Source: Thermococcus thioreducens (GTDB taxonomy: Archaea > Methanobacteriota_B > Thermococci > Thermococcales > Thermococcaceae). From it: a stretch of 64,000 nt of DNA. The notes beneath the pieces are model-generated. The model had not been told where the DNA came from. It saw only the letters and a list, made by a program, of their open reading frames with translations, and made no database searches. Below, piece by piece: positions 41,904 through 51,524 of this stretch. The stretch covers positions 1,736,001 through 1,800,000 of the forward strand of contig NZ_CP015105.1 in NCBI RefSeq assembly GCF_002214545.1, read 5' to 3'. How positions within the stretch are numbered: the stretch's first letter is position 1; each line of letters begins with the position of its first letter. The translations under genes and the position numbers were made by a program.

Positions 41904-42776
41904 ATGAAGGAGTGGAAAACATTCTCGTTGGGCAGAGATTTGAGTCCTGAAGAAATAGAAAAAGCCGTAGAAGAGGCTCTTAATGAGGCCACGAGTGATA
42001 TCGAACTTCCGGAAAACTTTAAGCCTTCAAAATTGGATTTGAGTTGGGGGAGAAAAATGAAGCGCGCTGTTGTATTGTTCTCGGGTGGATTGGACAGCAC
42101 GGCCTGCCTCTACTGGGCGAAGAGGAACTACGACGAGGTCATCATGCTGGTGATAAACTACGGAAGCAACGAGGAGCGCGTTACGAACAAAGTTGCCGAG
42201 TTCTTCTCGAAGGAGCTGGACGTTCCGCTGAAGATAATCCGTCTCGACTTCCTTGAGGAGTTCTCCAAGCTCCGCGGGACGACCCTCGTTGGAGGCGAGA
42301 CGCCAAGGGTCACAGCACAGGAGCTTGAGGACATGAACGTTGCACAGGAAACGGCAAAAAGCGTCTGGGTTCCAGCAAGGAACGTCGTGCTGATAAGCGT
42401 CGCCGCTTCGCTCCTCGATGCGCTCGGAGGCGGGGACATAATAGTCGGCTTCAACGCTGAAGAGGGAGCAACGTTCCCGGACAACACGCCCGAGTTCGTG
42501 GAGAGGATGAACGAGATGCTGAGATACGGAACGATGGCAGAGGTCAACGTGGTCGCTCCACTCATAGACCTCGACAAGAAGGGGATAGCGAGGCTTTTGA
42601 AGGAGCTTGGCGCCAAATACGAGTACTCAAACTCCTGCTACATGCCAAAGGGCTTTACGGAGGATGGCAAGCCAATACACTGCGGCGAGTGTGAGAGCTG
42701 CGTCAGGAGACACCGCGGGCTTATGGAGGCCCTCGGCGAGGACAGGACGGTCTACGCGGTCGAACCGAAGATATAG
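41904..42776 (+). CDS. queC: 7-cyano-7-deazaguanine synthase, possible N-terminal extension
   Basis: The core (from ATG at 42057, 239 residues) is QueC: PP-loop [12 protein letters not shown], and the zinc motif CGECESC near the C-terminus. It converts 7-carboxy- to 7-cyano-7-deazaguanine, needed for archaeosine in tRNA. In-frame codons from 41904 add 51 residues ([24 protein letters not shown]...) with their own GGAGGAG site, unlike the core's GGGGGAG. The extension looks like genuine protein (acidic helix), so it is either a real N-terminal domain or remnants of a second start. No known homologue for it is recognised. Confidence 0.85.
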   Translation: MKEWKTFSLGRDLSPEEIEKAVEEALNEATSDIELPENFKPSKLDLSWGRKMKRAVVLFSGGLDSTACLYWAKRNYDEVIMLVINYGSNEERVTNKVAEFFSKELDVPLKIIRLDFLEEFSKLRGTTLVGGETPRVTAQELEDMNVAQETAKSVWVPARNVVLISVAASLLDALGGGDIIVGFNAEEGATFPDNTPEFVERMNEMLRYGTMAEVNVVAPLIDLDKKGIARLLKELGAKYEYSNSCYMPKGFTEDGKPIHCGECESCVRRHRGLMEALGEDRTVYAVEPKI

Positions 42777-42867
42777 CACCTCCTCACAGATTCCCTTCCC
42801 CGGGTGGGTCTGCTTTCGGCCCACCGCAAGATTTATAAATTCGCCCTCTACCCTATCCATTGGGCGT

Positions 42868-42944
42868 GGGGCGGTAGCTCAGCCTGGGAGAGCGCCGGAC
42901 TGAAGATCCGGGTGTCGGGGGTTCAAATCCCCCTCGCCCCACCA
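42868..42944 (+). tRNA. tRNA-Phe (GAA)
   Basis: Acceptor GGGGCGG/TCGCCCC, D-loop with GGGAG, anticodon stem CCGGA-CTGAAGA-TCCGG giving anticodon GAA, T-arm GGGGG-TTCAAAT-CCCCC and encoded CCA end. TATA-like TTTATAAATTC lies about 35 bp upstream (42830-42840). Confidence 0.95.
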
Positions 42945-42954
42945 CTTCTCGCGT

Positions 42955-43032
42955 GCGGTGGTAGTCTAGCCTGGTCTAGGACACCGGCCTTCCAAGCCGG
43001 TGACCCGGGTTCAAATCCCGGCCACCGCACCA
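42955..43032 (+). tRNA. tRNA-Gly (TCC)
   Basis: Starts 10 bp after tRNA-Phe and is probably co-transcribed. Acceptor GCGGTGG/CCACCGC, anticodon arm CCGGC-CTTCCAA-GCCGG giving TCC, T-arm CGGG-TTCAAAT-CCCG and encoded CCA. Confidence 0.95.
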
Positions 43033-43135
43033 CTTTCTGCTTCTCGAACTCCTGCCAGATGCCCTACTCCAGCTGCCCATATCTGTCCACTAAACGTTAT
43101 AAAGACCCACGTTTTACTTCGTCTTTAGGTGGTTT

Positions 43136-44266
43136 ATGTTGGAGAAAGACGCTCACAAGTTCGAGCTTAACGGCGCTTTCGTTCTGATTCCCAAAAAGCC
43201 TGATCTGAGGTATCTCTACATCGAAATAACCAACCGATGCAATCTCCGCTGTGAGATGTGCTTCAAGCAGTACTGGGAAGACCCAGAGGGTGATATGGAC
43301 TGGGAGCTCTTCCTGAAAATCCTCGACGATGCGGAGGAGCTTCTGAACCTGGAGATGATATACTTCGGGGGAATCGGAGAGCCGACGGTTCACCCGAGGT
43401 TCATGGAAATGGTAAGGGAAGTCAAGAGGCGTGGTTTTGCTCTCGGAATAAGCACCAACGGGTTCCTTCTGACGGATGAGAGAATAAGGGAGCTTGTGGA
43501 GCTCGGCGTCGACCTCATGTACTTCTCGGTCGATTCGGTTCCAACCCAGCCGGTCGATATCGGCCACATAAAGCCGGACTATACGGGGTCAAGGATACGG
43601 AAGATACAGGAGGTAAAAAAGGAACTCGGCAGGGACGTGCCTCACATAGGTGTGGAAGTCGTTGTCACGAAGGAAAACTACAGCGAGCTGGTTGATGTCG
43701 CACACTACGTAGGCTCTCTCGGTGCCGACACGCTTCTTATCTCAAACCTCCTGCCAATAACCAAAGAGCACGCCAAAATGATAGTCTACGACGGTTCCGT
43801 GGATATGACGCCGATCGTGAACAAACTCCAGTCGATATACCACGGCTACCTCCACAGGATAGCGGAGTTCTCCCTGAGAACAGAGAGGCACTGCAAGTTC
43901 ATAGAGAAGAAAGTTGCGGTGATCAGGTGGGACGGGGAAGTTGCACCCTGCTACCGCTTCCTCCACACGTACCCCGAGATAGTCTTCGGCAGGGAAAAGA
44001 AGGTTCACGCTTACTCCTTCGGCAACGTTAGAGAGAAAAGCCTGGCGCAGATATGGACGAGCAGAGATTATTCATGGTTCCGCTTTACTGTTCAGAACGC
44101 CCTGTACCCAAGCTGCACCGACTGTCCGCTGAACGAATCGTGTTCCTTCGTACAGGACACTGAATCGGACTGCTGGGGGAACACTCCAAGCTGTGCGGAC
44201 TGCCTCTGGGCGAGGCGCATAGTGCTCTGCCCGATACCGGAGAAGGGCATGAAAGGATTTTGGTGA
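43136..44266 (+). CDS. cmo: Radical SAM/SPASM protein, tungsten cofactor-modifying (Cmo-type)
   Basis: A 376-residue radical SAM protein, CNLRCEMC at about residue 36, with a Cys-rich SPASM-type C-terminus (CTDCPLNESC, CADCLWARRIVLC). It precedes the aldehyde ferredoxin oxidoreductase gene exactly as the 'cmo' gene does in P. furiosus, where a role in making the tungstopterin cofactor was proposed. The reaction is unknown. TATA-like GTTATAAAG (43097-43105) gives a leader of about 10 bases before the ATG at 43136. The gap to aor is 195 bp with its own promoter. Confidence 0.85.
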   Translation: MLEKDAHKFELNGAFVLIPKKPDLRYLYIEITNRCNLRCEMCFKQYWEDPEGDMDWELFLKILDDAEELLNLEMIYFGGIGEPTVHPRFMEMVREVKRRGFALGISTNGFLLTDERIRELVELGVDLMYFSVDSVPTQPVDIGHIKPDYTGSRIRKIQEVKKELGRDVPHIGVEVVVTKENYSELVDVAHYVGSLGADTLLISNLLPITKEHAKMIVYDGSVDMTPIVNKLQSIYHGYLHRIAEFSLRTERHCKFIEKKVAVIRWDGEVAPCYRFLHTYPEIVFGREKKVHAYSFGNVREKSLAQIWTSRDYSWFRFTVQNALYPSCTDCPLNESCSFVQDTESDCWGNTPSCADCLWARRIVLCPIPEKGMKGFW

Positions 44267-44279
44267 ATTTAAATTCATA

Positions 44280-44430
44280 TCTTTTGTTAAGGTTAATGTG
44301 TTTATATCGACCGCGAATTTTTAAGTTCGAAAATGACCGCATCTACGTTTGTTAAACTAATGTGCTTATCATAACATCAATGTTTCGTTTTTTTGCTTTC
44401 GTCAAATTTATTAGCATCAATGTACAAAAA
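44280..44430. promoter_or_regulatory. aor upstream region with repeated motifs
   Basis: AT-rich DNA. TTAATGTGTTTAT (44293) and CTAATGTGCTTAT (44356) are near copies, each preceded by GTTAA. The string CATCAATGT occurs at 44377 and 44415, and CATCAATG again upstream of the subtilisin gene (46456). AAATTTATTAG (44405-44415) is the probable TATA of aor. These may be operators. No known consensus (SurR, TGR) fits. Confidence 0.4.
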
Positions 44431-44461
44431 TGATTCCGAAAACTACTGGAGGCATCGAAAC

Positions 44462-46279
44462 ATGTTCGCGTATTGGGGGAGGATTTTAAGGGTTAACCTT
44501 AGCACAGGCAAGATAAGCGAAGAGAAGTTCGATGAGGACTTCGCCAAGAAGTGGCTGGGAACCAGGGGATTTGGTATCTATTATCTCCTGAAGGAGATGG
44601 ACGCAACCGTTGACCCCTTCAGCCCGGAGAACAAGCTGATATTCGCCCCCGGCCCACTGACCGGAACAACCGCCCCTACCGGCGGCAGATACATGGTGAT
44701 CACCAAGAGCCCGCTGACGGGCTATATCGCGATGGCCAACTCGGGCGGTTTCTTCGGTGCAGAGCTGAAGTTCGCAGGCTGGGACGCCATAGTGGTTGAG
44801 GGCAAAGCGGATCATCCAGTTTACCTCTACATCAACGACGACCAGGTCGAGATAAGGGACGCGGGCCACATATGGGGTAAGGTCGTCAGTGAGACGGAGG
44901 AGACCCTCAAGGAAGAAGTCGGAGACAGCAAGGTTCACATAGCCTCCATCGGTCCGGCGGGAGAGAACCTTTCGAGAATAGCCGCGGTCATGAACGACGA
45001 GCACCGCGCCGCTGGAAGGGGCGGCGTTGGAGCGGTCATGGGGAGCAAGAAGCTCAAAGCCATAGTTGTTAGGGGCCACAAGCGCGTTGAAGTCGCTGAC
45101 AGGGCAAAGTTCACCTCCGTTGTTAAGGAGAAGATTGAAAAGCTCAAGAACGATCCCGTCGCGGGAGGCGGACTTCCCAAGTTCGGTACGGCCGTTCTCG
45201 TCAACATAATCAACCAGAACGGCCTGTATCCAACCAGGAACTTCCAGGACAGCCAGTTTGAGTACGCGGAGGAGCAGAGCGGTGAGGCAATGGCCGCGAA
45301 GTACCTGATAAGGAACAAGCCGTGCTATGCCTGTCCGATTGGCTGTGGAAGGGTAAACAAGCTCCCGACCCTTGGAGTCACTGAAGGACCGGAGTACGAG
45401 AGCACGTGGGCTTTAGGTGCCCACCTCGGTATAAACGACCTGGCCAGCATCATAGAGGCCAATCACCTCGCGGACGAGTACGGATTCGACACCATAAGCC
45501 TCGGTGGAACTTTGGCTACTGCCATGGAGCTCTACGAGAAGGGCCTGCTGAAGCAGGAAGACCTCGGCGAAGATGCTCCTCCGTTCAGATGGGGCAACAC
45601 TGAGGTTCTCCACTACTACATCGAGAAGATGGCCTACAGGAAGGGCTTTGGAGACGTTCTCGCCGAAGGTGGCTACCGCCTGGCCGAGAGGTACAACGGC
45701 GTCGAATACTTTATGGGCGTCAAGAAACAGGAGCTCCCGGCATATGACCCGAGGGGAGCTGAGGGCCACGGCCTCGGTTACGCCACCAACAACCGTGGCG
45801 GCTGTCACATCAAGCAGTACATGATAAGTCCGGAGATACTCGGTTATCCGTACAAGATGGATCCGCACGATATCAGCGACGAGAAGGTCAAGATGGTCAT
45901 ACTCTTCCAGGATCTTACGGCTCTAATTGACGCCGCTGGACTCTGTGTCTTCACGACCTTCGGTCTTGGAGCCGATGACTACCGCGACATGCTCAACGCG
46001 GCCATTGGATGGGATTTAACCACCGAAGAGTACCTCAAGATAGGAGAAAGGATATGGAACGCTGAGAGGCTCTTCAGCCTCCGCGCCGGACTCGACCCAC
46101 TCAAAGAAGACACACTTCCTAAGAGACTCCTGGAAGAGCCTGTCAGGCAGGGCCCCAACAAGGGACACGTTGTCCGGCTGAAGGAGATGCTCCCGCGCTA
46201 CTACTCTCTCAGAGGCTGGACTGAGGACGGGAGGATCCCAGAGGAGAAGCTGGGGGAGCTTGACTTAAGGGAGTTCTAA
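44462..46279 (+). CDS. aor: Tungsten-containing aldehyde:ferredoxin oxidoreductase
   Basis: A 605-residue enzyme, the same length as P. furiosus AOR and highly similar from memory. It oxidises aldehydes from amino-acid fermentation to acids, reducing ferredoxin. Cluster Cys288, Cys291, Cys295 (CYACPIGC) and Cys495 (AAGLCVF); tungstopterin-binding DPRGAEGHGL and NRGGCHIK. The ATG at 44462 follows GGAGG; longer in-frame reading (from 44393) crosses the promoter TTTATTAG and is rejected. Linked with the ferredoxin, Nfn and proline dehydrogenase genes of the window, which feed or use the same electron carriers. Confidence 0.96.
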   Translation: MFAYWGRILRVNLSTGKISEEKFDEDFAKKWLGTRGFGIYYLLKEMDATVDPFSPENKLIFAPGPLTGTTAPTGGRYMVITKSPLTGYIAMANSGGFFGAELKFAGWDAIVVEGKADHPVYLYINDDQVEIRDAGHIWGKVVSETEETLKEEVGDSKVHIASIGPAGENLSRIAAVMNDEHRAAGRGGVGAVMGSKKLKAIVVRGHKRVEVADRAKFTSVVKEKIEKLKNDPVAGGGLPKFGTAVLVNIINQNGLYPTRNFQDSQFEYAEEQSGEAMAAKYLIRNKPCYACPIGCGRVNKLPTLGVTEGPEYESTWALGAHLGINDLASIIEANHLADEYGFDTISLGGTLATAMELYEKGLLKQEDLGEDAPPFRWGNTEVLHYYIEKMAYRKGFGDVLAEGGYRLAERYNGVEYFMGVKKQELPAYDPRGAEGHGLGYATNNRGGCHIKQYMISPEILGYPYKMDPHDISDEKVKMVILFQDLTALIDAAGLCVFTTFGLGADDYRDMLNAAIGWDLTTEEYLKIGERIWNAERLFSLRAGLDPLKEDTLPKRLLEEPVRQGPNKGHVVRLKEMLPRYYSLRGWTEDGRIPEEKLGELDLREF

Positions 46280-46434
46280 CTCCTTTACCCTTCGTTACAT
46301 TTTTTCCATTATACTTGACGACCGGAGCGTACACTTATTGTTCCCCCTGGCATTTCTCAGATAACCGCATCACCAGGAACTACACCACTTGTCATGATTT
46401 TTGGTGCAAAAAACTATTATTATTGTCTCATAAA

Positions 46435-46459
46435 GATGTACATTGTTACAGTGTACATC
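46435..46459. promoter_or_regulatory. Perfect 8-bp inverted repeat upstream of the subtilisin gene
   Basis: GATGTACA-N9-TGTACATC. It sits about 20 bp before the TATA-like GTTTTTAAC (46478-46486) and about 100 bp before the subtilisin ATG. The dyad symmetry would suit a dimeric regulator binding beside BRE/TATA. The gap 46280-46434 shows nothing else beyond AT-rich DNA with an aor terminator-like TTTTTTCC. Confidence 0.5.
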
Positions 46460-46554
46460 AATGAAAGAAATACCGTTGCGTAAAGTTTTTAACGTATCGA
46501 ACATCAATACCCCGATGTCCCGATATGGGACGTGCTGCACAGGAGGGTACTACA

Positions 46555-48528
46555 ATGAAGAGATTGGGTGTAGTAGTGTTGGTACTGGTGCTCGTGGGCC
46601 TTTTAGCTGGGACAGCCACTGCGGCACCTGTAAAATCCGCCCCCAGGAACACAAGCATCCAGCAGAAGAACTACGGATTGCTGACGCCGGGGCTGTTTAA
46701 GAAAGTCCAGGGCATGAACTGGAACCAGGAAATCAGCACGGTTATAATGTTCGGAAGCTACCAGGACAGGGACAAGGCCCTGAGGATACTGAAGACCATG
46801 GGCGCTCAGGTCAAATACTCTTACAAGATAATCCCCGCAGTTGCCGTTAAAATAAAAGTTAGGGACCTTCTGCTGATTGCAGGTATGATCGACACCGGCT
46901 TCTTCGGCAACACCAGGGTCTCCGGAATCAAGTTCATCCAGGAGGACTACAAGGTTCAGGTTTCCGATGCTACTTCTGTCTCCCAGATAGGGGCTGACAC
47001 CGTCTGGAACTCCCTCGGCTATGACGGAACGGGAATAGTTGTTGCGGTGGTTGATACCGGTATAGACGCGAACCACCCCGACCTCCAGGGTAAGGTCATT
47101 GGATGGTACGACGCCGTTAACGGCAAGACAACACCCTACGATGACCAGGGACACGGAACCCACGTTGCAGGCATAGTTGCCGGGACCGGTGCTGTCAACT
47201 CGCAGTACATCGGTGTCGCTCCCGGGGCTAAGCTCGTCGGTGTTAAAGTTCTCGACTCCACTGGTTCCGGAAGCATCTCCACAATTATCGCAGGCGTTGA
47301 CTGGGTCGTCCAGAACAAGGACAAGTACGGAATAAAGGTCATCAACCTCTCCCTCGGCTCAAGCCAGAGCTCCGACGGAACCGACTCCCTCAGCCAGGCG
47401 GTGAACAACGCCTGGGCGGCTGGATTGGTCGTCTGTGTTGCAGCAGGAAACAGCGGGCCGAACACCTACACCGTCGGCTCCCCCGCTGCCGCAAGCAAGG
47501 TCATAACCGTTGGAGCCGTCGACAGCACCGACACCATAGCCAGCTTCTCCAGCAGGGGGCCGACCGCCGACGGAAGGCTCAAGCCGGAAGTCGTTGCCCC
47601 GGGTGTTGACATCATCGCCCCGAGGGCCAGCGGAACCAGCATGGGCACCCCGATAGACAACTACTACACCAAGGCCTCAGGAACCAGCATGGCCACCCCG
47701 CACGTTGCCGGTGTTGCCGCACTCATCCTCCAGGCCCACCCGACCTGGACTCCGGACAAGATAAAGACCGCCCTCATCGAGACGGCCGACATAGTCGCCC
47801 CGACCGAGATAGCGGACATCGCCTACGGTGCCGGTAGGGTCAACGTCTACAAGGCCATAAACTACGACAACTACGCCAAGCTCGTCTTCACAGGCTCAGT
47901 TGCGGACAAGGGTAGCGCCACCCACTCCTTCGACATCAGCGGTGCCACCTTTGTCACGGCTACCCTCTACTGGGACAACAGCGCCAGCGACATAGACCTC
48001 TACCTCTACGACCCGAACGGAAACCAGGTCGACTACTCCTACACCCAGTACTACGGCTTCGAAAAGGTCGGCTACTACAACCCGGCTGCGGGAACCTGGA
48101 CGGTCAAGGTCGTCAGCTACAGCGGCGCTGCCAACTACCAGGTTGACGTCGTCAGCGATGGAACCCTCAGCCAGTCCACCGGAACCACGCCAGCTCCGAG
48201 CCCGACCCCAACGCCGACCACCGACAGCCAGACCTTCACCGGTTCCGTCCACGACTTCTGGGACACACGCGACAGCTTCACCATGACCGTCAACAGCGGC
48301 GCCACCAAGATAACCGGTGACCTGACCTTTGACACCAGCCTCCACGATCTCGACCTCTACCTCTACGATCCCAACGGAAACCTCGTGGACCGGTCCACAA
48401 CAAGCACCAGCGTTGAGCACGTTGAGGCTCTTAATCCAGTTGCAGGCGCATGGAAGTTCACTGTCTACGCATACAACACATTTGGCTGGGCCAGCTACCA
48501 GCTTAAGGTAGTCGTCTACTACGGCTGA
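46555..48528 (+). CDS. Secreted subtilisin-like serine protease (Tk-SP-like)
   Basis: A 657-residue preproprotease with signal peptide (1-24), propeptide (about 25-136), catalytic domain with Asp167 (VVDTGI), His200 (GHGTHVAG) and Ser378 (GTSMATPH), oxyanion Asn299, then two beta-jelly-roll/PPC-like domains (about 425-550, and 565-657 after a Pro/Thr linker [10 protein letters not shown]). Its architecture and near-equal length match T. kodakarensis Tk-SP (TK1689). It would degrade extracellular protein, feeding the amino-acid catabolism seen elsewhere here. The ATG follows AGGAGGG and the frame starts earlier without it. Confidence 0.95.
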   Translation: MKRLGVVVLVLVLVGLLAGTATAAPVKSAPRNTSIQQKNYGLLTPGLFKKVQGMNWNQEISTVIMFGSYQDRDKALRILKTMGAQVKYSYKIIPAVAVKIKVRDLLLIAGMIDTGFFGNTRVSGIKFIQEDYKVQVSDATSVSQIGADTVWNSLGYDGTGIVVAVVDTGIDANHPDLQGKVIGWYDAVNGKTTPYDDQGHGTHVAGIVAGTGAVNSQYIGVAPGAKLVGVKVLDSTGSGSISTIIAGVDWVVQNKDKYGIKVINLSLGSSQSSDGTDSLSQAVNNAWAAGLVVCVAAGNSGPNTYTVGSPAAASKVITVGAVDSTDTIASFSSRGPTADGRLKPEVVAPGVDIIAPRASGTSMGTPIDNYYTKASGTSMATPHVAGVAALILQAHPTWTPDKIKTALIETADIVAPTEIADIAYGAGRVNVYKAINYDNYAKLVFTGSVADKGSATHSFDISGATFVTATLYWDNSASDIDLYLYDPNGNQVDYSYTQYYGFEKVGYYNPAAGTWTVKVVSYSGAANYQVDVVSDGTLSQSTGTTPAPSPTPTPTTDSQTFTGSVHDFWDTRDSFTMTVNSGATKITGDLTFDTSLHDLDLYLYDPNGNLVDRSTTSTSVEHVEALNPVAGAWKFTVYAYNTFGWASYQLKVVVYYG

Positions 48529-48571
48529 AGGTTTTTAACACCCCTTTTCTTTTCCCTTTGAGGTGGTCGGA

Positions 48572-50341
48572 ATGAAGCGGATTCTTGGGGTAGCCCTTGT
48601 CCTCATGATCATCGGATTATCCCTTCCGCAGGGGAGCGCTAAAATCGAGCCTTACGTTTACAAACCAACCGTTCCCGAAACCGCCTTTGCGGTTCTTGCC
48701 CTTTACCAAACCGGGGACTATGGTAGGGTTCTCGAAGGATGCGAATGGCTCCTCACCATGAGGACGCCCTTTGATTCATGGGGGATTGCCTACGGGGAAG
48801 AGCACATGGCAAAGTACACGGCAATGGCGATGCTCGCCCTTATGCGCGGTGAAAACATCGCCCGCGGGCGTTACCACGATGTCCTGAACAGCGCCGCCTA
48901 CTGGCTGATATACAAGCAGAACCCCGACGGATCATGGGAGGACTACACCGGGACAGCGCTCGCTTTAATCGCCCTCAGGGAATTTCTGAACGGATACATC
49001 AACGAAAACCTCACCGGCTTCGAAAAGCAGGTGAAAGAGGCCATAAACCGGGCCGAAGGCTGGCTGATGGGGGCCGAACCGAAGACCGATACAGAGCGGA
49101 TATTTGGCTACCTGGCCCTCGGGAGGAAGGAGGAGCTCGAAAAGATGGACTTCAGAGGCGACCTGAAAGCCTACCGCGCCTTTGCCCTCGCGTATCTCGG
49201 AGAAAAGGTTGATCTCCATGATGATTTTGAGTCCACCGTGGCCATAGCCATGGCACTCTATGCGACGGGAGATGAGAAATACAGGCAAGAACTGCTCGAA
49301 AAGGAACACTTCGGGTTCTGGGGCGTTCTCCACTACCGAGTCCTCGACCTGCTGAGCGCTTCCAAGGTGGGGGGCTTTGAAGACCTCAGAAGCATCGCGT
49401 GTCCGTATCTCGGGAAGATAACCCCCGGTGACGACTGGGAGAGGGTAATCCTGGCCGACTACTATCTGCTCTGCAACCTGACCCCCGAACTCCCCTCAAA
49501 CTATTCGGGGCTGTTCCCGTGGCAAATTGCCGAAATTGCCCGGATAAAAGCCACCCTCGGCCAAAACTACTCGAACGAGGTGGAGTATCTTCTAAGCACT
49601 GCCAAAAACGGTGTCTGGAGGGACTTCTACAACACCGAGTACGTGGTATGGGTGCTCAGGGGGCTGAACGTCAGCCACGACTACGATGCCTCCCTCGGCT
49701 ATCTCTCCAGCAACTTCACATGGATGCTCAAAACGAAGGACCCAAAAACCGGAAACCCCGTTTACTACAACGTCCCCACCTACTACTTCGCCTACGCCCT
49801 TATAGTCTTCAGGGAGTTCGGCATGGAGAAGGAGCTCAACGAAACCCTGAACCTGCTCGCTGAGAGGCAGTATCCCAACGGCGCCTTCCCGTACACCCAG
49901 GGTTCAGTGGCCGGACTGACATCGACGGCAAAGGTTCTCTGGGCGCTCCAGGAGGCAGGACTCACGAACACCGGCACCTACACCCGGGGCGTTTCGTTCC
50001 TCAGGGAGATACTCTACGCGGATATACCCGCGCCTGGGACGGAAGACGGAACCGTTAGGCTGACCAACGCCACGTTCCTGCTCGTGAGGGATGGTTCCTA
50101 CATCGGCAACTCAACAGACACCGCTGAAACCACCGGATTGGACGGCTACGTGGTGGTATACCCGTCGCAAAACCCACTGGTGATAGAGGCCCACGCCGTG
50201 AAGGGATTCAGGGCAATGGAAGAGGCAGAGGGGAACGGGAGAACCGCATACTTGTACATCGGCGCTGGTGCCGCCCTGATAGTCATGGCGGTGCTCATCG
50301 CGAGAAGAAAGAAACGCAAGGAAAAGGGGAAGAGGAGATAG
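48572..50341 (+). CDS. Secreted, membrane-anchored alpha/alpha-toroid repeat protein
   Basis: A 589-residue protein with signal peptide (MKRILGVALVLMIIGLSLPQGSA), then helical repeats typical of prenyltransferase/squalene-cyclase-like toroids (ETAFAVLALYQTG, KYTAMAMLALM, GTALALIALREF, YALIVFREFG, STAKVLWALQEAG), Asn-X-Ser/Thr sites, and a C-terminal membrane helix followed by KKRKEKGKRR. It faces outward. The catalytic Asp motifs of squalene cyclases are not seen. It follows the subtilisin by 43 bp and may share its mRNA; T. kodakarensis has a gene in the same place next to TK1689. Confidence 0.75.
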   Translation: MKRILGVALVLMIIGLSLPQGSAKIEPYVYKPTVPETAFAVLALYQTGDYGRVLEGCEWLLTMRTPFDSWGIAYGEEHMAKYTAMAMLALMRGENIARGRYHDVLNSAAYWLIYKQNPDGSWEDYTGTALALIALREFLNGYINENLTGFEKQVKEAINRAEGWLMGAEPKTDTERIFGYLALGRKEELEKMDFRGDLKAYRAFALAYLGEKVDLHDDFESTVAIAMALYATGDEKYRQELLEKEHFGFWGVLHYRVLDLLSASKVGGFEDLRSIACPYLGKITPGDDWERVILADYYLLCNLTPELPSNYSGLFPWQIAEIARIKATLGQNYSNEVEYLLSTAKNGVWRDFYNTEYVVWVLRGLNVSHDYDASLGYLSSNFTWMLKTKDPKTGNPVYYNVPTYYFAYALIVFREFGMEKELNETLNLLAERQYPNGAFPYTQGSVAGLTSTAKVLWALQEAGLTNTGTYTRGVSFLREILYADIPAPGTEDGTVRLTNATFLLVRDGSYIGNSTDTAETTGLDGYVVVYPSQNPLVIEAHAVKGFRAMEEAEGNGRTAYLYIGAGAALIVMAVLIARRKKRKEKGKRR

Positions 50342-50359
50342 GCATAGCCTTTTAATTTT

Positions 50360-51415
50360 TCATGTCGTTGAAGCCTCTTCGTCGTTGTAGAGCTCGTCTC
50401 CAAGCTCTATCTTTTCCTCGAAGCCCTTCGAGCCTTCGAGCGTCTGAATCCTGAACATGTAGCTCTTGTACCAGTTGTAGGTCGGCTTGACCTTGACCGG
50501 CAGGAGCTTCCAGGCCCTTGTTTCTTCTTCGTAGCCCCAGTTCACATACTCGTTGAAGTTCCTGATGATGTCAGTGATTACAACGTTGAACTCGTTGATG
50601 AGAACCTTCTGGATCTCCTTCCACTTGTCGAGCGAGCTCTCGCGCCTCGTTATTCCGAAGTAGCCGGCACAGCCAGGGCCCTTCAGGGTCGCTATACCCC
50701 TTCCGACGAAGGCCCTTATCGCATCAACGGTCTCGGGCGGGTCGGTGATGAAGGTGTCGAACTTGTGGAGCGCGTAGTCGGGGAGCGGCTCGCGGAGGTC
50801 GAAGGTGAACATCTCGATGTCCGAGTAGCCGAGCTCGTCGGCGGTCTTCTCGATGAACTTGACGAGCCTCTCGTCAATGTCGAGGACGGCTATCCTCTTG
50901 GGAAGGCCGCTGAGCATGAGGGCTATGCTCGTGAGGTCGTCGTCTCCGAGGACGAAGACTTCCTTGTTCTCAAGGTCTCCGCGGGTGTGCATCAGGGCTA
51001 TCCTGGCGACGGTTGTCTCGGGGGTAACGTAGGCCTGGTCGAAGTCGTGCTTGGGCTGGGGCCTGTCCTTGACTATCTCCCTGAACTGCTCAAGGAGGTC
51101 GCTGAAAGCTGAAAGCTCCACTGTCTTGCCCTCGCAGTGGGAGCAGGTGTAGTCCTTTCTGGCGCCTATTCCATACTTCTCCACCAGCTTCCTGCCGCTC
51201 TGGGTGAGGACAACGCTCGGGCCGTCGAAGGCCACATAGCCGAGCTCGTGGAGGGTGGTAATAACTGCAACGACGAGCGGAAGCGGCTCCTCGCTGAGGT
51301 CGACGATGCGCCAGACGTCACCACTCGCCTGGATGGCGCTCAGAACGTTCTCGACGGTTCTCTCGTAAACGGGGATGCTCGTCTTCTCCATGACCCTCTC
51401 CACTATCTCCCTCAT
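50360..51415 (-). CDS. bpsA: N4-bis(aminopropyl)spermidine synthase
   Basis: A 351-residue enzyme, the same length as T. kodakarensis BpsA (TK1691), which makes branched polyamines needed at the highest growth temperatures by adding aminopropyl groups from decarboxylated SAM to spermidine. N-terminal winged helix, a CSHC metal-type motif (YTCSHC), GDDDLTSIALML and FDTFITDPPETVDAI are typical. The start at 51415 follows GGAGGTGC. Gene order subtilisin - toroid protein - bpsA corresponds to the TK1689-TK1691 region. Confidence 0.95.
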   Translation of the reverse strand: MREIVERVMEKTSIPVYERTVENVLSAIQASGDVWRIVDLSEEPLPLVVAVITTLHELGYVAFDGPSVVLTQSGRKLVEKYGIGARKDYTCSHCEGKTVELSAFSDLLEQFREIVKDRPQPKHDFDQAYVTPETTVARIALMHTRGDLENKEVFVLGDDDLTSIALMLSGLPKRIAVLDIDERLVKFIEKTADELGYSDIEMFTFDLREPLPDYALHKFDTFITDPPETVDAIRAFVGRGIATLKGPGCAGYFGITRRESSLDKWKEIQKVLINEFNVVITDIIRNFNEYVNWGYEEETRAWKLLPVKVKPTYNWYKSYMFRIQTLEGSKGFEEKIELGDELYNDEEASTT

Positions 51416-51524
51416 CACAAGCACCTCCAGAAGCATTTTTTGTTCGCGGACGGGGTTAAGGTGGGACTCTTTTAAGGTTTTCCCAGCGGCAAGTTTAATA
51501 AACCGTTCCCCGATTGGGTCTCCG

